Shown: positions 42,330 through 50,900, counted from the stretch's first letter. The stretch is DNA of 64,000 nucleotides from Crossiella sp. SN42 (GCF_023897065.1 NZ_JAMHIV010000032.1:1-64000), one strand, 5' to 3'. The notes: generated by a model from the sequence alone, not told the origin. Program-made: numbers and translations.

Positions 42330-43820
42330 GTGCCGGTCGAGAACGGGCCACTGGAACGCGGGCTCGCGGTGCTGCGCGCGATCGGCGGGCACCAGGGGTC
42401 CCGGCTGCGGCGCGCCGACCTGGCCAGGCTCACCGGGCTGGCCCGTTCGCCGATCGACCGGATCACCGACACCCTGCTGCACCTGGGCCTGCTGCGCGCC
42501 GAAGGCCCGGACCTGCTGCCCGCGCCCCGGCTGCTCACCTTCGGCCACGCCTATCTGGACGGCACCGGCTTCGTCGCCCCGCTGCGCCCGCTGCTGGCCG
42601 AGCTGTCCGAACGGCTCGACGAGTCGGTCTCGCTGGCCGTGCCCGATGTCGGTGGCGTCCGCCTCCTCGCCCAGTCGGCCCGGCGGCGGGCGGTCTACCT
42701 GGCCTTCCACGTCGGCGGGCTGCTGCCGGAGGACCGGACCGCGGCCGGGGTGGTGCTGGCCGCGGGCTGGGAGCACGAGCAGTTCGAGGAGTGGGCCGCG
42801 GCCAGGGCGGCCGACCCGCTGGACCACGGCTATCCCGCGGTGCCCCCGCTACGGCAACCGCTGCCGCAGCGGCGGCTGACCTTTCAGCGGCGGACCGCGC
42901 GGGCCTGGGACCTGGGCTGGTCCCTGGACGAGGAATGGGTCGAACCCGGGCTGCTGGCGCTGGCCGCGCCGGTGCGCGGACGCGGCCAGCTCGGCGCGGT
43001 CAGCGTGCTCAGCCACACCAGCAGGCACACCCCGGAGACCTTCCGGGAGACCGTGCTGCCGGTGCTGCTGGAGGCGGTGCGCGAGATGGAAGCCCGGCTC
43101 GCCCAGCCCGACCCGCCTGCCGCGCCGCCGCCCGCGCCGGTGGTCCCGGCCAAGGACGAGCCGGGCACGGAGTTCGTGGCGGCGCTGGCCAGGGGACTGG
43201 CCGTGCTGGGCGCCTTCCGCGCGGGCGGCCTCACCGTGGCCGCCGCCGCGCGGGCCACCGGCCTGCCCAGGGCCACCGCCCGGCGGGCGCTGCTCACCCT
43301 GCACGAGACCGGCTACGCCACCGAGGACGAGGGCGTGTTCCACCTGCTGCCCTCGGTGCTGGACCTGGGCTACGCCAAGCTGTCCGCGCTGACCCTGCCC
43401 GAGCTGCTGGACCCGCACCTGGCCGAGCTGGCCGCCGCGACCGGGGAGCCGGTGGCCGCCGCCGTGCTCGACGGCGCGGACCTGCGCTGCGCCGCGGTGG
43501 TCGGCACTGGGCGGGTGGTCCGCCTGGACCTGGCGGTGGGCTCCCGGCGACCGGCCGCGGACTCCGCGCTCGGCCGGGCCATGCTCGCCGGACGGGACTG
43601 GGCGGAGGTCGACGCCGAGCTGCCGGACGGGGTGCGCTGCCTGGCGGTCCCGGTGCCGGGCGGCGTGCCGCTCGCCTCGGCCGACCTGGCCCGCGGCGGC
43701 GGCCCGCTCGCCCTGGCCGTGCTGCCCACCGGACCCGCGCCAACGGAGGAGGTGTTAACGCAGCTCAGAGCGGTCGCCGCCCGGGTGGAGGCCGATCTGC
43801 GGCTGACCGGAGGCTTCTGA
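42330..43820 (+). CDS. Tandem (two-copy) IclR family regulator
   Basis: 496 residues made of two IclR units. Unit 1 (about 1-250): winged helix LRRADLARLTGLARSPIDRI, then the effector domain (FVAPLRPLLAELSERLDES, LGAVSVLSH). Unit 2 (about 270-496): helix-turn-helix LTVAAAARATGLPRATARRA, then a shorter effector domain (ALTLPELLDPHLAELAAATG, GSRRPAADSALGRAML). Double IclR regulators are known for aromatic-acid catabolism in rhodococci. GTG at 42330 with GGAAGGAG upstream. Likely controls the divergent aldehyde dehydrogenase via GTTCG sites. Confidence 0.87.
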   Translation: MPVENGPLERGLAVLRAIGGHQGSRLRRADLARLTGLARSPIDRITDTLLHLGLLRAEGPDLLPAPRLLTFGHAYLDGTGFVAPLRPLLAELSERLDESVSLAVPDVGGVRLLAQSARRRAVYLAFHVGGLLPEDRTAAGVVLAAGWEHEQFEEWAAARAADPLDHGYPAVPPLRQPLPQRRLTFQRRTARAWDLGWSLDEEWVEPGLLALAAPVRGRGQLGAVSVLSHTSRHTPETFRETVLPVLLEAVREMEARLAQPDPPAAPPPAPVVPAKDEPGTEFVAALARGLAVLGAFRAGGLTVAAAARATGLPRATARRALLTLHETGYATEDEGVFHLLPSVLDLGYAKLSALTLPELLDPHLAELAAATGEPVAAAVLDGADLRCAAVVGTGRVVRLDLAVGSRRPAADSALGRAMLAGRDWAEVDAELPDGVRCLAVPVPGGVPLASADLARGGGPLALAVLPTGPAPTEEVLTQLRAVAARVEADLRLTGGF

Positions 43821-43833
43821 AAAACTAGCGACT

Positions 43834-44466
43834 ATGGCAGATCCCAGGGCGGAGGCCGCGGTGCGCACCAGGGTGCGGGTGCCGCTGCGCTTCGGCGACG
43901 GCTTTGGTGTGACCGCGACCGCGGTGACCTTCCACGGCCTGGCCGACGGACTGGAGCACCTGGCCCTGGTCTTCGGCGAGCCGGAGCGGACCCCGGAACC
44001 GTTGGTGCGCTTGCACTCCGAGTGCCTGACCGGCGACGTGTTCGGCTCGGCCCGCTGCGACTGCGGCCCGCAGCTGCGCGAGGCCGCCGAGCGGATCGGC
44101 CAGCGCGGCGGCGTGCTGCTGTACCTGCGCCAGGAGGGTCGCGGCATCGGCCTGTACAACAAGCTGGACGCCTACGCCCTGCAGGACAACGGCCTGGACA
44201 CCTATGCCGCCAACACCGCCCTCGGCCTGCCCGAGGACGGCCGCGACTACACCCCGGCCGCGCAGATGCTGCACGCGCTCGGCGTCGGCGAGCTCGACCT
44301 GCTGACCAACAACCCGGACAAGGCCGCCCAGCTGCGCGCCCTCGGCGTGCGCATCCGCCGCACTGTGCCCACCGGCGTCTTCGCCACTGAGAGCAACCTG
44401 CGCTACCTGCGCGCCAAGGCCGACCTCACCGGCCACACCATTCCGCTGCACGGCCTGGCCGGTTGA
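43834..44466 (+). CDS. ribA: GTP cyclohydrolase II
   Basis: 210 residues, stand-alone form. Converts GTP to the first intermediate of riboflavin synthesis. Zinc ligands are seen in CLTGDVFGSARCDC (Cys-X10-Cys-X-Cys), and the active site in LRQEGRGIGLYNKLDAYALQ. LTNNPDKAAQLRALG is the conserved C-terminal part. The family commonly appears fused to DHBP synthase in RibBA; here it is single and lies 13 bp after the IclR gene. No other riboflavin genes are nearby, so it could serve a flavin or deazaflavin-related side pathway. Confidence 0.95.
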   Translation: MADPRAEAAVRTRVRVPLRFGDGFGVTATAVTFHGLADGLEHLALVFGEPERTPEPLVRLHSECLTGDVFGSARCDCGPQLREAAERIGQRGGVLLYLRQEGRGIGLYNKLDAYALQDNGLDTYAANTALGLPEDGRDYTPAAQMLHALGVGELDLLTNNPDKAAQLRALGVRIRRTVPTGVFATESNLRYLRAKADLTGHTIPLHGLAG

Positions 44467-44470
44467 GGCC

Positions 44471-45310
44471 TCAGCCCAGGAACTCGTCCACGTTCGCCCG
44501 GAACACCGCCGGATCGTCCAGCCAGATCTGGTGCGCCGCGCCGGGCACCTCGACGTGCACCGCCTTGGGGAACAACGCGACCATGGACTCCACCACCTTC
44601 GGCCGCGGCCCGGTGTCCACCTCGCCGGAGAACATCAGCACCGACCCGGTCAGCCGGGCCAGTCCCGCCCTGGTGATCTCGGGGTCGAACGCGCCCTCGG
44701 CGATGTAGGCCATGGCGGCCTCGTTGTTGCGATGGCGGTCGCAGAACTCCGCGTGCGCCCGGGTCTCGGTGTTCCAGTCCCGGTACCCGAACGGCGCGAG
44801 CTTGGCCACCACCTCCGGCCCCGTCTCACCCGCCCGCAGCCGCGCCAGCGCGGCCATCGCCTCCGGGTACCACGGTTCGCCCGCCCGCAACGCGATCGCC
44901 TCATCCCGGTCCGACAACGGGAACTCGATACCCACCGCCCGCGCCCGCCCGGCGATCAGCACCAGCCGCTCCACCCGCTCCGGATGCGCGCCCGCGTAGG
45001 ACAGCGCGAGGTCCCCGCCCGCGGAGTGCGCGAGCAGATCGATCCGCGCCAGACCGAGATGGACCCGCAGCGCCTCGACATCGGGCACCTGGCGGTCGCA
45101 GCGGTAGGTGGCGGGATCGGCGGGGACCGCGGAGTCGCCGGTGCCGCGCAGGTCCAGGCGGATGAGGGTGCGGCGCTCGGTCAGCCCGGCGAGGTCGCCG
45201 AGGTAGGCCGAGGAGGTCATCGGGCCGCCGGGCAGGCAGATCAGCGGCGCGCCGGTGCCCTCGACGTGGTAGGAGAGCAGGGTGCCGTCGGGGGCGGTGA
45301 AGGTGGGCAT
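44471..45310 (-). CDS. Alpha/beta hydrolase (proline iminopeptidase-like)
   Basis: 279 residues. LICLPGGPMTSSAYLGDLAGL carries the oxyanion region HGGP-like motif (here LPGGP), LLAHSAGGDLALSYA the nucleophile Ser and GAAHQIWLDDPAVF the catalytic His. It resembles proline iminopeptidases and 2-hydroxymuconate-type hydrolases; the LPGGP form suggests the former. The promoter region upstream (45311-45964) is unusual G-rich repeat DNA. ATG at 45310. Confidence 0.85.
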   Translation of the reverse strand: MPTFTAPDGTLLSYHVEGTGAPLICLPGGPMTSSAYLGDLAGLTERRTLIRLDLRGTGDSAVPADPATYRCDRQVPDVEALRVHLGLARIDLLAHSAGGDLALSYAGAHPERVERLVLIAGRARAVGIEFPLSDRDEAIALRAGEPWYPEAMAALARLRAGETGPEVVAKLAPFGYRDWNTETRAHAEFCDRHRNNEAAMAYIAEGAFDPEITRAGLARLTGSVLMFSGEVDTGPRPKVVESMVALFPKAVHVEVPGAAHQIWLDDPAVFRANVDEFLG

Positions 45311-45964
45311 GGGCGCAGCGTAGGTGGGGCGGGGGGATCTCGGGGGCGGTTTGGCCGCGCGGACGGGCCGGGGGACTGGCGTGGGCGAGGGGGTGCTGGG
45401 CGGTCGCGGGTGTTCAGCGGGGCGGGATGCGGGGTGGGTGCTGGCGTTGGGCGAGCGGGATGGTGGGTGGGTGCTGGCGTTGGGCGGGGCGAGGACGCGG
45501 GGCGGGGGCTGGCGTAGAGCGGGACGAGGGTGCGGCGCGGTCGCTGGCGTGGGGCGAGGCTGCGGGGAGGTCGCGAGGCGAGGGTGCGGGGCGGGGCGAG
45601 GTGCGGGGGCGGGTGTGGGGAGGGTGCTGGCGTGGGGCGTGGGGCGTGGGGCGCGGGGTGAGGGGCGGGGCGGACGCTCGCGTTGGGCGAGGCAAGGGTG
45701 CCGGGCGGATGTTGCCGTTGGGCGGGGTGAGGGTGCCGGGCGGATGTTGCGGTGGGGCGGGGCGAGGGTGCCGGGCGGATGTTGCCGTAGGGCGAAGTGA
45801 GGATGCCGGCTGGCCGCTGCCGTGGGGCTAGGTGAGTGCGTCGCGTGGTCGCACGCGCTGGGCGGTGCGGGTCTGCCGGGCGGTCGCGGGCGGCGATGGC
45901 CGGGGCGTGGCGGGGGCGGCGGGGCTGTGGCGTGCCGCGGGCGGCGGGCTGCGGTGGCGCTGGG
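45311..45964. other. Long G-rich intergenic region containing a decayed 35-bp repeat
   Basis: No gene of any family is recognisable, although several frames stay open because of Gly/Arg-rich low complexity. The plus strand is strongly G-rich. Clear tandem 35-bp units lie at 45695-45834; the earlier part is a decayed version built from similar G-rich and CTGGCGT elements. Confidence 0.7.
45695..45834. repeat. 35-bp tandem repeat, four clear units
   Basis: Units begin AGGGTGCCGGGCGGATGTTG (45695-45729, 45730-45764, 45765-45799) and AGGATGCCGGCTGGCCGCTG (45800-45834). The first three differ by a few bases only. Decayed related units extend left to about 45400. The period is not a multiple of three; no spacers. 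Confidence 0.85.
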
Positions 45965-46414
45965 TCAGTCCGGTGTGGACTGTTCGTGGTGGGCGAGCAG
46001 GCGGCCCAGCAGCTCCACCAGTTGGTCGCGTTCGGCCGCCGACAGTGGCGCGGTGAGGCGGTCCTGGGCGGAGTCCAGGGCGTGGTCGAGTCTGCGCAGC
46101 CGTTCCTTGCCCGCCGGGGTGATGCGGATGATGTTGCGGCGGCCGTCGGCGGGGTCCGGGGTGCGTTCGGCGTGGCCCTCGGCGGCCAGTTCGTTCAGCG
46201 CGTTGACCACGTCGCTGCGGTCCATGTTGCCGCGCCTGCCCAGCTCCGCCTGACTCGCCGGGCCGAACTCGTGCAGGGTGGCCAGCAGCCGGTAGTGGTA
46301 GCCGCGGGCGCATTCCGCGCCGAAGACCTCGGTGACCAGTCGCCTGGCGTGGGTGGCGGTCTGGGTCAGCAGGTAGGTCGGGCGGGTGCTCAGCCGGCGC
46401 GGGGCCTCGGACAT
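45965..46414 (-). CDS. MarR family transcriptional regulator
   Basis: 149 residues. Winged helix-turn-helix with ASQAELGRRGNMDRSDVVNA and the wing DPADGRRNIIRITPAGKERL; helices at both ends form the dimer interface. MarR proteins repress divergent genes and release on binding small phenolic-type ligands. ATG at 46414. Between it and the divergent SnoaL-like gene lie two GTTGG...CCAAC palindromes, so it very likely represses both. Confidence 0.9.
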   Translation of the reverse strand: MSEAPRRLSTRPTYLLTQTATHARRLVTEVFGAECARGYHYRLLATLHEFGPASQAELGRRGNMDRSDVVNALNELAAEGHAERTPDPADGRRNIIRITPAGKERLRRLDHALDSAQDRLTAPLSAAERDQLVELLGRLLAHHEQSTPD

Positions 46415-46435
46415 GGCCACCAGCCTAACAGGATT

Positions 46436-46450
46436 GTTGGCGGCACCAAC
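46436..46450. promoter_or_regulatory. MarR operator, copy 1
   Basis: GTTGGCGGCACCAAC, inverted repeat GTTGG/CCAAC, 22 bp from the MarR start. Shares GTTGG-N-G-N-CACCAAC with copy 2 at 46463-46479. Confidence 0.7.
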
Positions 46451-46462
46451 GGTCTGTGTTAG

Positions 46463-46479
46463 CGTTGGTGTCACCAACG
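46463..46479. promoter_or_regulatory. MarR operator, copy 2
   Basis: CGTTGGTG-T-CACCAACG, perfect 8-bp arms around one base, ending 12 bp before the SnoaL-like ATG and just before its GAGGG site. Confidence 0.8.
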
Positions 46480-46491
46480 AAATGAGGGCTC

Positions 46492-46902
46492 ATGACCGAC
46501 TTGCAGGAACTGGTGGACCGCAACGAGATCACCGCGTTGCTGGCGCGGCTGGGGCGCTGGCTGGATGGCCAGGGCGGGGATCCGGGGGAGATCTACGACG
46601 CGGAGGTGGTGGTGCGCAGTCCGCGCGGGGAGTTCCGCGGGCTCGCCGCGGTGGCCGAGGTGGCCGCGCCCCGGCCCGGTGAGGAGCTGGCCCAGCACTT
46701 CCACACCGATGTGCTGGTGGATCAGGACGGCGACCGGGCCACGGTGCACGCCAACCAGCTGGTGCGCTTCTTCCATCCGGACCAGCCGCCGCACCGCACC
46801 TCCGGCCTGCGCCTGACCTACCAGGTGCGGCGCGGGCCGCAGGGGTGGCGGGTGGTTGAGGCCACCATCGAGCTGGTTTGGCTGGACACCAAGTCAGCGT
46901 GA
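46492..46902 (+). CDS. SnoaL/NTF2-like protein
   Basis: 136 residues with the NTF2-like pattern: DRNEITALLARLGRWLDGQ, YDAEVVVRSPRGEFRG, HFHTDVLVDQDGDRATV and the final WRVVEATIELVWL. Possible cyclase, isomerase or binding protein of unknown substrate. Start 12 bp after a MarR operator with a GAGGG ribosome binding site. Divergent from MarR and presumably its regulated target. Its end overlaps the AbgT transporter gene end by 9 bp. Confidence 0.8.
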   Translation: MTDLQELVDRNEITALLARLGRWLDGQGGDPGEIYDAEVVVRSPRGEFRGLAAVAEVAAPRPGEELAQHFHTDVLVDQDGDRATVHANQLVRFFHPDQPPHRTSGLRLTYQVRRGPQGWRVVEATIELVWLDTKSA

Positions 46903-48432
46903 CGGAACGCCTGGGCCCCAAGGGATTCCGAGGGCCCACCAGGCCAGGAACAACACCGTCCAGCTGAGCGTCATGGCCACCGCCAGCGGCAGCGTGTAGG
47001 AGGCCAGGGTGCCGATGCCCGCGTTCTTCCGGTAGCGCTGCATGAAACCCAGCGCCATGATGAAGTACGGGCTCATCGGCGTGATCGCGGTGGAGCCGGA
47101 GTCGGCGATGCGGAACAGCGCCTGGGTGGTCTCCGGCGAGATGTGCACCAGCATCAACATCGGCACCAGCACTGGGGCCGCGATGGACCACATCGCCGAA
47201 CCGCTGGTCACCATCACGTTGACCAGGGTGAGCAGCACCAGCACCAGCAGGAAGATCACCGGGATCGGCATGCCGCTGTCGCGGAAGACCTCGGCCGCCT
47301 CCACCGCCAGCACATCGCCGAGGTGGGTCCACTCGAAGTAGGCCAGGAACTGGGCGATGGCGAAGAACAGCACCAGCACCGGGGCCATCTGCTTGAGACC
47401 CTCGACCATCAGCTTCGGCACGTCACCGGCCTTGCGGATGGTCCCGGCGGTGACACCGTAGACGATGCCGACCACGCCGAAGAGCAGCGCGACCACCGCG
47501 GCGATGCCCTCCAGCAGCGGGGAGTCGATGATGCTGCCGCCCTTGCCCCGCAACGGGGACCAGCTCGGCAGGGTGAGGGCGGCCAGTAGGCCCAGTGACA
47601 CCGCCAGGGTGGCCAGCGACAGCCGCAGGGCCAGGCGTTCCCGTTGCGCGACAACGAGATCACCGATGTCGGTCAGGTCGGCGTCCGGATCGGGGTCCAG
47701 GTCCGGGCGCTTGGCCAGCACCAGCTTGGTGACCAGGGTGATCACCAGCGCGAGCAGCACCGAGGAGGCGATGTTGAAGAACCAGTTGCTCAGCGGGGAG
47801 ACCGTGATCTCCGGGCTGATCAGCCGGGCCGCCGCGGTGGTGATCCCGGCGAAGATGGCGTCGTTGGGGGTGGGCACCGGGCTGGCGTCATAACCGGAGG
47901 CGATGGCGGTGTAGGCCACCACGATGCCCAGGATCGGCGACTTGCCGACCGCGCGGAAAGCCAGGCCGCCCAACGGGACCAGGATGATGTAGGCGGCCGC
48001 GGAGGCCACGTGCGCCACGGTGCCGGCGAAGGCCACCGCGAACACCACCCAGGAGGCGGGCACCCTGGACACGCTGACCTTCATCAGCGTGCCGAGGAAG
48101 CCGCTGCGCTCGGCCACCGCGACACCCATGATCACCACCACGATGGTGGCCATCGGCGGGAACTTGGCGAAGTTCTCCACCATGGTGGACAGCGCCATGG
48201 TCAGGCCGTCGCCGCTGAACAGGTTCCGCACGGTGACGGTCTTGCCGTTGCTCGGCGAGATCACCGAGACGTCGAACCCGGCCAGCACCGCGCTGATCGC
48301 GCCCAGCAGCAGGGACAGCAGCCAGAACAGCCAGAACGGGTGCGGCAGCGCGTTGCCCGCGCGCTCGATCACGGCCAGCAGCCGGAGCACGCCCGGCAGC
48401 TTGGGTTTCTCTGTGGCGGGGGAGGTGGTCAT
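46894..48432 (-). CDS. AbgT family transporter
   Basis: 512 residues with about 12 transmembrane segments. ERAGNALPHPFWLFWLLSLL at the N-terminus, VAYTAIASGYDASPVPTPND and SAMWSIAAPVLVPMLMLVHI, and MSPYFIMALGFMQRY towards the end match the AbgT (p-aminobenzoyl-glutamate transporter) family, whose members import aminobenzoyl-glutamate or export sulfonamides. ATG at 48432. It follows a secreted esterase gene by 17 bp on the same strand, which may feed it. Confidence 0.88.
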   Translation of the reverse strand: MTTSPATEKPKLPGVLRLLAVIERAGNALPHPFWLFWLLSLLLGAISAVLAGFDVSVISPSNGKTVTVRNLFSGDGLTMALSTMVENFAKFPPMATIVVVIMGVAVAERSGFLGTLMKVSVSRVPASWVVFAVAFAGTVAHVASAAAYIILVPLGGLAFRAVGKSPILGIVVAYTAIASGYDASPVPTPNDAIFAGITTAAARLISPEITVSPLSNWFFNIASSVLLALVITLVTKLVLAKRPDLDPDPDADLTDIGDLVVAQRERLALRLSLATLAVSLGLLAALTLPSWSPLRGKGGSIIDSPLLEGIAAVVALLFGVVGIVYGVTAGTIRKAGDVPKLMVEGLKQMAPVLVLFFAIAQFLAYFEWTHLGDVLAVEAAEVFRDSGMPIPVIFLLVLVLLTLVNVMVTSGSAMWSIAAPVLVPMLMLVHISPETTQALFRIADSGSTAITPMSPYFIMALGFMQRYRKNAGIGTLASYTLPLAVAMTLSWTVLFLAWWALGIPWGPGVPSR

Positions 48433-48449
48433 GTCGGGATCCCCGGGCT

Positions 48450-49403
48450 TCAGCGGGGCAGCCGGTAGTCGCGGACGAAGCGCCACAGCACCTCGTGCGC
48501 CTCGATGGTCTGGGTGGTGACGCCGCCGCCGCTGTAGCTGTCCGCGCCCGGCCAGGTGTGCCCGCCGCCGCTGACCGCCACGTGCTCGACCTCGACCCCG
48601 CCCTGGCAGTCCGTGCGACCGGTGATCGTGATGTCCGCGCCGATCTGCCGCTGCGGCAACGACTTCCGGCACTTGTCCCGATCGGCCCACTGGCGCACCC
48701 AGCTCTGGATCGCGGGCAGGCCGCGGTCCTCGTCGCCGGTGTAGGGGATGGTGGCATCGGCGGTGCCGTGGAACTCGATCACCGGCACCGGCCGGGACGG
48801 GCGGCAGCTGATCCCGTTGGGGTAGAAGGCGCCCGCGACCGGCGCGATGGCGGTGATCCGGTCGGCCATGGCGCAGGCCAGGATCCCGGTGAACCCGGCG
48901 CCGTTGGACTTGCCGGTGGCGTACACCCGCCGGTCGTCCACGCACAGCGTCCGCTCCAGCGAGTCCAGCAGGTCGCGGGTGAAGGCCACGTCGTCCACAC
49001 CGGGCGCGGAGTAGGGCGCGCCCTGCCAGGCCTGCCGGTCGCCCTCGCCGGTGCCGATGACCCCGTTGGGGTAGACCACCACCGCGGGCAGGGTGGACAG
49101 CTTGGCGAACTTCTCGGTGGCCGCGCCGGTGCTGCCCCTGCCGTGGAAGGCCAGCACCAACGGCCAGTCCTTTGTGGACTTGTAGTCGGCAGGCAGGTGC
49201 AGCTGGTAGGTGCGGTCCAGACCGCCGCTGCGGATCTGCTGGAGGGCGCTGGTGCCCGGTGGCTGTGGCGGTGTCTTGCCGCAGCCGTCGGCAAGGGCGG
49301 TCCGGGGCTCGGACCAGGCCGCCGTCGCGGCCGCGCTGGGGAGGATCGCGGCGACGGCGGAGATCAGCAGGACCGCGGTGCGCAGTCGGGAGGGACGAGA
49401 CAT
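48450..49403 (-). CDS. Secreted PHB depolymerase/feruloyl esterase-like hydrolase
   Basis: 317 residues. N-terminal Sec signal (LRTAVLLISAVAAILPSAAA). Alpha/beta hydrolase core: PLVLAFHGRGSTGAATEKF (oxyanion), ATGKSNGAGFTGILACAMA with the nucleophile Ser, and SGGGHTWPGADSY with the final His. Family LpqC/esterase PHB depolymerase, cleaving polyhydroxyalkanoate or feruloyl esters. ATG at 49403. Same strand as the downstream AbgT transporter. Confidence 0.85.
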   Translation of the reverse strand: MSRPSRLRTAVLLISAVAAILPSAAATAAWSEPRTALADGCGKTPPQPPGTSALQQIRSGGLDRTYQLHLPADYKSTKDWPLVLAFHGRGSTGAATEKFAKLSTLPAVVVYPNGVIGTGEGDRQAWQGAPYSAPGVDDVAFTRDLLDSLERTLCVDDRRVYATGKSNGAGFTGILACAMADRITAIAPVAGAFYPNGISCRPSRPVPVIEFHGTADATIPYTGDEDRGLPAIQSWVRQWADRDKCRKSLPQRQIGADITITGRTDCQGGVEVEHVAVSGGGHTWPGADSYSGGGVTTQTIEAHEVLWRFVRDYRLPR

Positions 49404-49446
49404 GGGAGTCCCTTTCGTCGGCTCTGACGAGGGATAGCTGCGAGTA

Positions 49447-50211
49447 TCAGGTGGCGAGCCAGTCGTCGAGGTAACCGACGATCCGGTTCACCACAGTGTC
49501 CACAATGGACTCACCGTGCCGCGCGGTGGCGCGTCGCGGATCGCCCAGCACCCCGTTGGGGCTGAGCCGGTCATAGCGCAGTGCGAGTTTCGGATGACCG
49601 TCCTTTCGGGACAGTCGGGCCAGCGGGGTCAGCTCGTCGAGGGTGACGGTGCCGGGGATCAGCAGGTCGGTGCGCACCAGTTCCGGGGCCAGGTAGAGCA
49701 TTTGCGCGGTCTCGGCCTCGCCGCTGTGCCCGTGCACCTCGCTGACGTTCATCTCGGCCACCACCGCACCGGCCAGCGCGGTGAGCGGGGTCCAGGCGAA
49801 CTGGAGGTCGGGGTGGGTGGCCAGGAAGTCCTGGGCGACCGTGCCCAGCGCGGCGTTGTTGCCGCCGTGCCCGGTGATCACCAGGATCCGCCGCCAGCCG
49901 TGCCGGTACAGGCTCTCGCAGTACTCCCGCACCAGGGTGGCGAAAGTGGTGGTGGACAACGAGATGGTGCCGGTGAAGGCCAGGTGGTGCGGGGAGACCC
50001 CGACCGGCAGCGAGGGCCCGATCAGCGCCCGTCCGGCCAGCTTGGCCGCGACCAGCTCGGCCACGTGCTCGGCCCTGATCAGGTCGGTGGCCAGCGGTAG
50101 ACCGGGTCCGTGCTGCTCGAAGGCGCCGGCCGGCAGCAGCACCACCGGGCTGGCCAGCACCGCGGCCTGGGCTTCTTCGGTGGTCAGCTCACCAAGGCGG
50201 TGCCTGCTCAC
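49447..50211 (-). CDS. Creatininase family amidohydrolase
   Basis: 254 residues. Metal-binding residues are visible: FEQHGPGLPLATDLI (Glu, His, Asp), ITGHGGNNAALG (His) and HGHSGEAETAQML (Glu), as in creatininase and F420/mycofactocin-linked relatives such as MftE. Hydrolyses an amide; the substrate is not certain, as neither creatine nor mycofactocin genes are visible. ATG at 50211 overlaps the stop of the upstream GntR regulator (50208-50210) as ATGA, so the pair is co-translated. Confidence 0.87.
   Translation of the reverse strand: MSRHRLGELTTEEAQAAVLASPVVLLPAGAFEQHGPGLPLATDLIRAEHVAELVAAKLAGRALIGPSLPVGVSPHHLAFTGTISLSTTTFATLVREYCESLYRHGWRRILVITGHGGNNAALGTVAQDFLATHPDLQFAWTPLTALAGAVVAEMNVSEVHGHSGEAETAQMLYLAPELVRTDLLIPGTVTLDELTPLARLSRKDGHPKLALRYDRLSPNGVLGDPRRATARHGESIVDTVVNRIVGYLDDWLAT
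49498..49510. repeat. Dispersed palindrome, near copy
   Basis: GTCCACAATGGAC, one mismatch to GTCCACAGTGGAC, inside the creatininase gene. Confidence 0.35.
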
Positions 50212-50882
50212 GCGCGCTCCGCGGCCACCGCGGCCCTGATCGAGCGCAGGTGCTCGCGCACGAGTCGTTCGGCGAGGTCGGCCTCTCCGTCCCGGACCGC
50301 GGCGACGATCTCGCGGTGCTCGGCGTGGTCCCGGTCGCGGTCGTGGTAGCGGTGCCGGATCTCGATCTGCTCCCTGGAACGCATGTGCAGCAGCGCGTCC
50401 ACCATCTCCCGCAGCAGCCCGTTGCCGGTGACCGCGGCCAGTGCCACGTGGAAGTGCAGCGCGGGCCGGACATCGCCGTCCGGTGGCTGCAACGCGTTGT
50501 CCGCGGCCACCTCCAGCGCGGCCAGTGCCTCGGGCACCCTGGCGCGGGCGGCCTCGGCGGCGATCGCGGGTTCGAGCACCAGGCGGGCGTCCACCAGTTC
50601 CAGGATGGAGTCCCGGTCCACCGGCGGGCGGTGCGGGTTGGCCAGCAGCCTGCGGTCCAGGCCGGGGCCGACGTAGGTGCCCGAGCCGTGCCGCAGCTCG
50701 ACCACGCCGGTGGCCTCCAGGCGGCGCAGCGCCTCGCGCACGGTGGGGGTGGTGACGTCGAGCCTGCGCGCCAGGTCCCTGGAGGAGGCCAGTGCCTCGC
50801 CGGGGACCAGTCGCTCGCTGCGAATGATCTCGACGATGTCCTCGGCCAGCCGCTCGGACAGCGCCTGCTCGCGTCGACTCAT
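50208..50882 (-). CDS. GntR/FadR family regulator
   Basis: 224 residues. Winged helix at the N-terminus (SSRDLARRLDVTTPTVREAL; LRHGSGTYVGPG wing) and a FadR/VanR-type FCD effector domain (ELVDARLVLEPAIAAEAARA; HFHVALAAVTGNGLLREMVD; HREIVAAVRDGEADLAERLV), whose His/Asp residues usually bind a metal and carboxylate ligand. ATG at 50882. A perfect inverted repeat AAGTGA-N5-TCACTT begins 2 bp upstream, so it is surely autoregulated. It heads the creatininase pair. Confidence 0.9.
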   Translation of the reverse strand: MSRREQALSERLAEDIVEIIRSERLVPGEALASSRDLARRLDVTTPTVREALRRLEATGVVELRHGSGTYVGPGLDRRLLANPHRPPVDRDSILELVDARLVLEPAIAAEAARARVPEALAALEVAADNALQPPDGDVRPALHFHVALAAVTGNGLLREMVDALLHMRSREQIEIRHRYHDRDRDHAEHREIVAAVRDGEADLAERLVREHLRSIRAAVAAERA

Positions 50883-50883
50883 A

Positions 50884-50900
50884 AAGTGACTAAATCACTT
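50884..50900. promoter_or_regulatory. GntR operator
   Basis: AAGTGACTAAATCACTT: inverted AAGTGA/TCACTT with 5-base spacer, immediately upstream of the GntR ATG and about 69 bp upstream of the divergent STAND-WD40 gene, possibly affecting that gene too. Confidence 0.8.

Noticed and set aside
45324-45835. Gly/Arg-rich plus-strand frames in the 35-bp repeat area
   Set aside because: They are low-complexity readings of G-rich repeats whose period is not a multiple of three, with no credible start.
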